The notes under the pieces are model-generated. The model did not search any database, was not told where the DNA came from, and saw only the letters and a program-made list of their open reading frames with translations. This document shows positions 54,886 to 64,000 of a DNA stretch of 64,000 nt, piece after piece. The translations under genes and the position numbers were made by a program. The DNA lies in the NCBI RefSeq assembly GCF_030463535.1, contig NC_132901.1:7610740-7674739 (forward strand), written 5' to 3'. Position 1 is the first letter of the stretch. Every line of letters begins with the position of its first letter. The DNA is from Salminus brasiliensis (lineage: Eukaryota; Chordata; Actinopteri; Characiformes; Bryconidae).

Positions 54886-55262
54886 TATTAGAGAGTGCCT
54901 TTATTGTTACATACTTATTGATGTATGTAAATCAACTTACTTAATTGTTTGTTTGCATTTAATTGGTATAGTGTACTAGGATTCAGGGACAGAGCAGCAA
55001 ACTAAAATACTGTGCCATACTAACTGTATGGAGTGGGCTTGTAGTGCTAAGTGGGATAAATGAAGCTGCACATCACCTGTGAAAGACCAGTCCAGAGGAG
55101 ATCAGCCTTACAGGTGGGGAAGAGTGAGGCAGGAAACCATACTAGGGTTGACTTAAACCCTAGAATTACACACCTGATCTTTGTAATGAAAGCTGTCTAG
55201 TATATATAACCAGGCATACGGTTAGGCTCTCCCACAAGCCTTTTTTGTTGGGTCACAGAAGG
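54795..55262. other. 3' flank of H2B, repeat 4
   Basis: (ATT)n at about 54851-54889 and the conserved unique block, matching repeat 2. No gene. Confidence 0.8.
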
Positions 55263-57595
55263 GTGAAGTTAGTTAAAGCCTTAGGTTTATGGTGGGATTT
55301 GAGTGAGCAAAAGTAGGTTCAGAGCAAGGCTTTTGATGTAGAGGGTCGAAGTAAGGCAAAAGGACGAGGGTAGAATAATTAAATTGAGGTAGCGTAAGTA
55401 AAAAAGTATGGTGGTGAAAGTGTGTTTAGTGCAGATGTGATCTAGGAAGAGTGAGTAACAGTGGCTTTGTAAGGAGGCCTCAGGTTTATGATGAAGGTGG
55501 ATTGAGTTAAAGTGACCGTGAGCTTAGGCCTTTGCCTTAGGATACAAAGGAAGGTTCAGTGAAAGTGAGTTTCAACATAAGCCATCAGCCTGATGTTTTG
55601 GATACACATGGATACACATGGTCTCGGCCTACTGAGGACTGCACATCTAAGTAGAATGGTCATGACTGCATGGAATGGGTTAAATGAAAGCAAAAGTTTG
55701 GTGTGTTGCTTATTGAGATAGAGGGAAGGATGGGGTTAATTTGTTTTAGGACAAGAATGAGATTGCAGTTGTTTCATGTGAGGGGTTCGAATGAGGATGG
55801 AGTGATTTTGTATAATGGTTGGATGAAGGATGGGGTTATTTCATTTTAGGGTTGGAGAGAGAAGGTGGTGGGGTTTGTATTAGAGTATGAATGAAAATGG
55901 GTTATTTTATTTTGGGGTTAGACGGCGGATGGGGTTATTTTGTTTCATTGTTAGAATGATGTTAAGGTTATGTTGTACTAGGTTAAGAGGGAGGACAGAG
56001 TTATTTTGTATTAGGACTATTTGGTTGGGTCACAAAAAGATGAATTTGGTTGAAGCCTTAGGTTAATGTTGAGATTCGAGCGAGCAAGAATAGGTTCAGA
56101 GCTAGACTTTTGATGTAGAGGGTTGAAGCAAGGCAAAAGGACGAGGGTAGAGTAAATAAAATAGTATGGCGGTCAAAGGCCTCAGGTTTATGATGAAGGT
56201 GGATTGAGTTAAAGTGACCGTGAGCTTAGGCCTTTGCCTTAGGATACAAAGGAAGATTCAGTAAAAGTAAAACAGTTTCAACATAAGCCATCAGCCTGAT
56301 GTTTTGGATACACATGCCCTTGGCCTACTGAGGAATGCACATCTAAGTAGAATGGTCATGACTGCATGGAATGGGTTAAATGAAAGCAAAAGTTTGGTGT
56401 GTTGCTTATTGAGATAGAGGGAGGGATGGGGTTAATTTGTTTTAGGACAAGAATGAGATTGCAATTGTTTAATGTGAGGGGTTCGAATGAGGATGGAGTT
56501 ATTTTGTATAATGGTTGGAGGAAGGATGGGGTTATTTCATTTTAGGGTTGGAGAGAGAAGGTGGTGGGGTTTGTATTAGAGTATGAATGAAAATGGGTTA
56601 TTTTATTTTGGGGTTAGACGGCGGATGGGGTTATTTTGTTTCATTGTTAGAATGATGTTAAGGTTATGTTGTACTAGGTTAAGAGGGAGGACAGAGTTAT
56701 TTTGTATTAGGACTATTTGGTTGGGTCACAAAAAGATGAATTTGGTTGAAGCCTTAGGTTAATGGTGAGATTCGAGCGAGCAAGAATAGGTTCAGAGCTA
56801 GACTTTTGATGTAGAGGGTTGAAGCAAGGCAAAAGGACAAGGGTAGAGTAAATAAAATAGTATGGCGGTCAAAGGCCTCAGGTTTATGATGAAGGTGGAT
56901 TGAGTTAAAGTGACCGTGAGCTTAGGCCTTTGCCTTAGGAAGGCTCAGTAAAAGTGAGTTTCAACATTGGCCATCAGCCTGATGATTTGGATACACATGG
57001 CCTCGGCTTACTGATTAACCCCATCCTACCTCATACACATGGCCTCGGCCTACTGAGGAATGCACATCTAAGTAGAATGGTCATGACTGCATGGAATGGG
57101 TTAAATGAAAGCAAAAGTTTGGTGTGTTGCTTATTGAGATAGAGGGAGGGATGGGGTTAATTTGTTTTAGGACAAGAATGAGATTGCAGTTGTTTCATGT
57201 GAGGGGTTCGAATGAGGATGGAGTTATTTTGTATAATGGTTGGAAGAAGGATGGGGTTATTTCATTTAGGGTTGGAGAGAGAAAATGGTTATTTTCTATT
57301 AGGGTTAAAATGAGAATGGGGTTTTAGGGTTTAAATGAGCTTGGGTTTATTTTGTATTGGGGATAGAGTGAAGGTGCAGTTATTTTGTATTAGGGTTTGA
57401 AAAAGGGCATGATTATTTCATGTGATTTTTAGAATAAGGTTTGTCTTTTTTTTAAGATTTTGTTTTTGCGTTTTAGGGTGGGGGGGTGGATGCAGTTATT
57501 TTGTGTTAGGGTTAGTATGAGATTTTTGGCTATGGTATATTGGGTGTGTTGAGGTGATGAAGGAAATGAAGGTGCGAGTGCGTATTAGGGGACCT
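55263..57595. repeat. H2B-H1 spacer tandem repeat array, repeat 5 (three copies)
   Basis: Copies begin at about 55263, 56039 and 56735 (776 and 696 bp apart). The part from 56039 on matches 1-1557 at a constant offset of 56038. Confidence 0.9.
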
Positions 57596-57993
57596 ATGGA
57601 GAGCCGTTCCGTTCATACTGCGCACACACGGCAACACTGTGCTTTACACACTCCTCAAGGTCGCCCCGCACGACGAGCAAAACAACGCACCCACGTCTCG
57701 GATGCCCAGCACGCTCTCGCCGAGGCTCTCCTCCAACGCACCGGATAACACTCGCCCAGTTCGTGGCACCTTTTGTCGCCGTTTTCCACAGATTAGCACG
57801 CCAAATGCGCCGCCGCCCGTTCGGTACGCCGGTAGCGTGGCACGCTTCGGTGAGCGCCGTATTAAACGCGGCGTCGTTACGCTGCCCTTCCCGTCTTCTC
57901 AACACACGGTGGAGCCTCTCGGAGACGAGAGAGCATTTCTACGCTCGCCAAGTTGAGCTTTCGCCCATATTTCGCTCGACAAACGCCGAGAGA
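57596..57993 (+). other. CpG-rich H1 upstream block, repeat 5
   Basis: Same as 1558-1955, with the frame broken at the same point. Confidence 0.5.
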
Positions 57994-58078
57994 AAACACA
58001 AGTGCGAGACTGTCGCTGCCACACGGCTTTGCGGCATCGAGCGAGTTGAGTCTACAACGTTCTCATGTGGCTTTTAAG
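57994..58078 (+). promoter_or_regulatory. H1 promoter, repeat 5
   Basis: AAACACA at 57994 and TTTTAAG at 58072-58078. Confidence 0.75.
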
Positions 58079-58161
58079 GGCCGGCCCCCTCGCTGCAGCG
58101 GGAGGTTCTACAGAACGCTGCAGCAGTTTGTGCTCACTCGCGCTCTCAGCAAAGCAGAACA

Positions 58162-58785
58162 ATGGCAGAAGTCGCTCCAGCCCCAGCCGCCTCGGCGCCC
58201 GCCAAGGCCCCCAAGAAGAAGGCCGCCGCCCGCCCCAAGAAAGCCGGCCCCAGCGTGGGCGAGCTCATCGTCAAGGCCGTCTCGGCTTCCAAGGAGAGGA
58301 GCGGCGTGTCTCTCGCCGCCCTGAAGAAAGCCCTGGCTGCCGGCGGCTACGACGTCGAGAAGAACAACTCACGCGTTAAGCTCGCCGTCAAGAGCCTCGT
58401 CACCAAGGGCACTCTGGTGCAGACCAAAGGCACCGGCGCGTCGGGCTCTTTCAAGCTTAACAAGAAGCAGGCCGAGGCAAAGAAGAAGCCGGCCGCCAAG
58501 AAACCGGCACCTAAAGCTAAGAAGCCGGCCGCCAAGAAACCAGCCGCGGCCAAGAAGCCCAAGAAGGTAGCAGCCAAGAAACCCACTGCGGCTAAGAAAT
58601 CCCCCAAGAAGGCCAAGAAGCCCGTCGCGGCCGCTAAGAAGGCAGCGAAGAGCCCCAAGAAGGCCAAGAAGCTGGCGGCTCCCAAAAAGGCGACCAAGAG
58701 CCCAAAGAAAGCCAAAACGGTCAAGCCTAAAGCAGCTAAGCCCAAAGCGGCGAAGGCGAAAAAGGCTGCCCCTAAGAAGAAGTAA
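58162..58785 (+). CDS. H1: Histone H1, repeat 5 (P171L)
   Basis: 207-aa linker histone differing from the other four by one residue: Pro171 is Leu (CCG to CTG at 58672-58674), in the [11 protein letters not shown] part of the C-terminal tail between the second and third SPKK sites. C to T at a CpG suggests methylated-cytosine deamination. Likely tolerated in this disordered tail. Confidence 0.98.
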   Translation: MAEVAPAPAASAPAKAPKKKAAARPKKAGPSVGELIVKAVSASKERSGVSLAALKKALAAGGYDVEKNNSRVKLAVKSLVTKGTLVQTKGTGASGSFKLNKKQAEAKKKPAAKKPAPKAKKPAAKKPAAAKKPKKVAAKKPTAAKKSPKKAKKPVAAAKKAAKSPKKAKKLAAPKKATKSPKKAKTVKPKAAKPKAAKAKKAAPKKK

Positions 58786-58833
58786 AGTAAACAGTTACGC
58801 CGTTTACCTTCATGACTTATTTCTCTCTTCAAC

Positions 58834-58849
58834 GGCTCTTTTAAGAGCC
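58834..58849 (+). terminator. Histone mRNA 3' stem-loop, H1 repeat 5
   Basis: GGCTCTTTTAAGAGCC followed by ACCCA and GAAAG. Confidence 0.97.
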
Positions 58850-59240
58850 ACCCACAGTTTCATAGAAAGCAGCTTTGCCCCCCTTGTTACTGCACAATGA
58901 AATGATTGTTAAAAAAAAAAAAAAACAACAACAACAACACAAAAATATCTCTCATTAGTTACCCCAAACAATAATTATATATGATAAATATTCTTTGGGG
59001 TTTGGTTTGGTCTTTCCTTCTATGACCACTGTTTGGTCGAACGTGTTACATTTGAGCTGGAAAGGGAAACGAAACACGGGGCACGAGTGGGGGTAAATGT
59101 TTCTTTCTTTAACCCGTTTTCTTTCTTCCTTCCTTTCTTTCTCTCTCTCGCTCACACAGACACAGCACGAGAGGAGGAGGGGGTCGGGTAGGAAAGCGAG
59201 CAGAGGTGGGAGGACGCTAGAGTCTGACGGCGGAAATGCG
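58850..59240. other. H1-H2A spacer, repeat 5
   Basis: Same content and length as repeat 1. No gene. Confidence 0.8.
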
Positions 59241-59751
<511 letters not shown>

Positions 59752-59785
59752 ATTGGCGCTCTCCGTTGATTTATCCATACACAAA

Positions 59786-59801
59786 GGCTCTTTTAAGAGC
59801 C
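59786..59801 (+). terminator. Histone mRNA 3' stem-loop, H2A repeat 5
   Basis: GGCTCTTTTAAGAGCC followed by ACCCA and AAGAAAAG. Confidence 0.97.
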
Positions 59802-60239
59802 ACCCATTTTTTTCTAAGAAAAGTGCTGCTCCTTTACAAACACTACATATTCTTCACGTGATTTCCAACTGCATAAAAATAATAGCTTTATGAACCGATT
59901 TATTATATAAACACACCGCCGTCCTTTTTTTCTTTTTTTCTCTCGTGTTACTAGAATAGATAATTGCCGATATATTTTTTTCATATATTTCACGTACTGA
60001 GACCAACACCTCATGCATATGTGTATGTGTACACCCTTCATATATATATATATATATGTATATATATTAGACACACACATATATATGTTTGTGTGTAATG
60101 TTCGCAGTAATGTATATTAGTTTACAAATGTTGATTAGTTTGATCCTATTATTTTTCTTCTTATTATATATATATTTTTTTTTGTTGTTTTGTATTACAG
60201 GAGCCCGCCGCTTTGCTTTTAGGTTTGAAAAGAAGACGC
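59802..60239. other. H2A-H3 spacer, repeat 5
   Basis: AT-rich with a short (TA)n; closer to repeats 2 and 4 than to repeat 1 in the T-rich tract before H3. No gene. Confidence 0.8.
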
Positions 60240-60807
<568 letters not shown>

Positions 60808-60842
60808 ACAGAGCGCTTCGACGTTTACCTGAAATACCCAAC

Positions 60843-60858
60843 GGCTCTTTTAAGAGCC
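60843..60858 (+). terminator. Histone mRNA 3' stem-loop, H3 repeat 5
   Basis: GGCTCTTTTAAGAGCC followed by ACCTA. Confidence 0.96.
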
Positions 60859-61032
60859 ACCTACCCGTGTCCGCGCCGAAACAGCAAATGTCCGCCTCAC
60901 CTCGGTGTTGCGTTTATATAATGTAAGGCTATTATGACGCGCGCGCTTCTAAATTCCATAGGATTGAGCGAGCGAAACCAGCCGTGAGACAGTGGTTGTG
61001 AAGATTAGGGAAAAAAGCAACTTCTGTATGTG

Positions 61033-61113
<81 letters not shown>

Positions 61114-63627
61114 CACATCAAAATCGCCATTTTTAACGTGTTTTAATACATATGAATACTTTTCTTTTAATTCCTATCAATATGTTTATACATATTTAAT
61201 AGTTTGGAAACTGTTCATTCACCCCAGCAGAAAGTAGAAGCCACTGCCGCTTCAGTAGAACACTACACTTTACACTATGTAGTGTTTAGGCCGGTTTTGG
61301 CCTATTACATACGGCATTAGTCATGGATGGAGCGTAGATCCCACCGCGTGGTGAAACTATACAACTGCAAGCACAGTTTCAGAGAGTAATGTATGTGTAT
61401 ATTCATATAATGAGAGCTTGATTTGGGGTACTTACGTTTCATACATATGCAACATGAGTTTGATTGCATAGAGAGTAAGCGAGACCAGGGCAGCAGTAAA
61501 GGAGGTAAGTGTATAGTCCGGAGAGGAATGTTTGTTTGTTTGTTTGTTTTTAATCTCTTTCAATACCTCTACCAGAACAAGGCATGTCTAACTCTAAAAA
61601 ATTATATGTTTACTCTATATGTTAACTCTATAAAATTCATGTTTCCCGTCACATTGTTTGTAAAATTAACCCAGATCAGCGGGAAAACTCGCCAAAATTA
61701 AATGAATGTTGAGTCAGTATTGTTTTGTGCTATACTTCAAAAATTACCTTATTTAGTACAGTCTAGCTTGTCTGGAAGTATAACCCTTGAAGTATGGAGC
61801 AAATTAAATGAACCTTCCCAGAACATGTAAAATGATCATTAGAGAAGCCTAGGGAAAAGAAATAGTGAATAAATACTGGCAGGGGTAAAGTGTTTGTCCT
61901 GCCTAGGATGCACCCGGTTATGTAATAGAGAGTAGAAGCCTTTGAGCCTTGAGTACAGTAGTGCTCTTCTGTGTGGTGAATAGAAGGGCTTTTGGAAGTG
62001 CTCATTGCAAACGACCACCGTTGTTTTGGGATCATGGGCATATATGTCATGGATGGAGCGTGGATGCCATCGTGTGGTCAAACAAGGCAAATGCAAACGT
62101 TAACTACGTAGATTTATTCGTGAATGTGTGTGAATGTTACAGCTTTTTCATTTGATAGATGGTTGTGAACTCCAATACGTCTACTAAGTCATTTGTATTG
62201 CGGTGTTATTTTGGTTAGTGTTTTTTAAAGTACATTTTTAAAAATGTTTCTATTGAAGCATACTTCAGTTCAGGGCATTTTAGAAGCCAGCATGGTTACC
62301 AGTTCTCATGCTGCCAGGCAATGAAATGGAAACTTAATTTAGGGCAATTTTATACACATTAAATATGATTGTTAACTGCACCAATAAATCTAAAAAGTAA
62401 TTACATGTCTTTTGGGATGATTTTCGTTTGGGCTTGGGTTTCATTTTAACAATATGCTAACGATAAAGTCGGACAGAAGGAAAGGTTTTGAAGAATGCTT
62501 GAAAGAAGCAGTCTTTAAGGAAGGCACTGTATTAGCCATCATGACAACCAAACAGCATGCAGTTAGGTAAAAAGCCACCAATTCACTCACTGCTAGAAGC
62601 CTTTGAGACAAATTGTAGAGTAGTGCACTTCTATGTAGGACCTTTGTTTCCTTCTCTTTAGAGCCCTTAAACTCTGTGTATCAGTTTATATTGAGGTTCC
62701 CATAATAATCATAAATCAATAAAGAAAACCGCTCATCTGCTATCAAGACCTGACTGAGGAGCTGGAGGCCAGTGAAGCAAAGCTAAAATATGGAAAAGCA
62801 TACGCACCCTGCAAGGTTTCGGTCAGAGACTTTCTTCAAGGCATAGGTAAGTAACAAATGAATACAAAAGTGCTAACAAAAGTTTATCAACAGCTGACCG
62901 TACTGACTTGCTCCCTTGTGAGTTAGCTTCTAACTCTTTCTCCTCTTTCTGATTTTGCTTCTTTAAATGTCTGCATGGACCAAAAAAGAAAAAATCAAAA
63001 AGATGAATTGTTTTATATTTTGCAGATTTACATTTTGACCACCAGATGGCATCCACGCTCCATTCACGTACTACGACCACAGACTTAAAGCTTAGCCCTG
63101 AAACTCCATCAGAAGCCTAAGGGGTAGGTCTAGCCAAACTGCTTCCACTCACCCTGACTTCATCATGAGCTCTACACTTACTTTGCTTACCACAATGTCT
63201 TTCCATATTTCTTTATCATCCACTAACTGCAACATATGATAAAAGCAACATTAACTCCCTCTGTGTTTATCTAATCTAACATGACTTTTATTAGAAGATG
63301 TAAAGCGAGCCTGAGAAATCCAAGGGGTAAACATGTAGTTTTAGTTGGCCTCATTAGGAGCTTTTCCCTTGTATGCAATAATATACCATTTTTTCGATTT
63401 GTGTTTGATCTTTCTTACTTTAAATGTCTCTGTGGACACTATATCTTTAACTTGTAGTGTATTAGATCAACGACTACAATTCCCATGATGCCTAACTAAA
63501 GATGGTCTCTGACCAAAACCTTGCCAAATAAAATTGACTCATCTGCTATCAAGACCTGACCGAGGAGCTGGAGGCCAGTGGAGCAAAGCTAAAATATGGA
63601 AAAGCATACGCACCCTCAAATTGGTGC

Positions 63628-63696
<69 letters not shown>

Positions 63697-64000
63697 CCTG
63701 CATGGTTTAGGTCAGAGACTTTCTTCAAGGCATAGGTAAGTAACAAATGAATACAAAAGTGCTAACAAAAGTTTATCAACAGCCGACCGTACTGCCTCCT
63801 CCCTTGTAAGTTAGCTTCTCTGCTATTTAAATGTAACTCTTTCTCCTCTTTCTGATTTTGCTTCTTTAATTGTCTCCGTGGACAATAAATAAATAAATAA
63901 ATAAATTAAAAATTGCAAGATTAATTGTTTTACATTTTGACCACACGATGGCATCCACGCTCCATTTACGTACTATGACCACAGTCTTGAGGCCTAGCCT
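60859..64000. other. H3-H4 spacer, repeat 5 (cut by window end)
   Basis: (TA)n 61032-61111 with an AAATA start like repeat 3. CTCF-like motifs: minus 61337, minus 62063, plus 63039, plus 63941. ZNF143-like 63473. A(n)(TA)n 63628-63690. It shares with repeat 1 the absence of a 17-bp TTTGTGCTTGCTTTTAG piece near 61489 and of the inverted-repeat arm, but keeps the 217 bp that repeat 1 lost near 5555. No recognised gene. Confidence 0.8.

Overview
The window is a stretch of a tandemly repeated, replication-dependent histone gene array from a vertebrate, most likely a teleost fish. The evidence is intronless core histone genes, each followed by the GGCTCTTTTAAGAGCC stem-loop, plus fish-type H1, H2A and H2B sequences and AT-rich spacers full of microsatellites. 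Every gene is on the + strand in the cyclic order H1-H2A-H3-H4-H2B. From memory, this is the cyclic order described for rainbow trout (H4-H2B-H1-H2A-H3); the species itself cannot be named from the sequence alone.

Layout: four complete repeats and part of a fifth. H1 starts lie at 2124, 16121, 30903, 43717 and 58162, so the repeat length varies (about 14.0, 14.8, 12.8 and 14.4 kb). Within a repeat, H1, H2A and H3 are packed within about 2.7 kb. An unusually long H3-H4 spacer follows (about 7.1-7.3 kb; 4.5 kb in repeat 3), then H4 and H2B (0.45-0.9 kb apart), then a 2.7-4.1 kb H2B-H1 spacer built of 0.6-0.78 kb G/T-rich tandem repeats. There are 22 apparently intact genes (5 H1, 5 H2A, 5 H3, 3 H4, 4 H2B) and one 5'-truncated H4 pseudogene. 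I found no non-histone protein gene that I could recognise, and no 5S rRNA, tRNA or snRNA gene.

Function: the genes supply the linker histone and all four core histones for S-phase chromatin assembly. Each gene has its own compact promoter at a nearly fixed distance from its ATG: an AAACACA box and TTTTAAG for H1; inverted plus direct CCAAT boxes and TATAT for H2A; three CCAAT boxes for H3; a CRE-like TGACGTC and TATAA for H4; CCAAT and TAAATAA for H2B. Each ends in a stem-loop with, in most cases, a purine-rich downstream element, as expected for SLBP/U7-dependent 3' processing without polyadenylation.

Points of interest: (1) the H4 gene of repeat 1 has an in-frame 9-bp duplication that adds Gly-Gly-Lys to the N-terminal tail, the acetylation region of one of the most conserved eukaryotic proteins. 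(2) H4 of repeat 3 has lost its promoter, ATG and tail through a 2.2-kb deletion. (3) Each full-length H3-H4 spacer carries seven CTCF-like 15-mers in both orientations and ZNF143-like 19-mers. (4) An approximately 8-kb diverged block (about 35.1-43.15 kb) interrupts an otherwise strongly homogenised array. (5) Shared indels group repeats 1 with 5 and 2 with 4. (6) A 133-codon ATG reading frame upstream of H1 is intact only in repeat 4. (7) A promoter/first-exon-like segment is repeated in the H3-H4 spacers.
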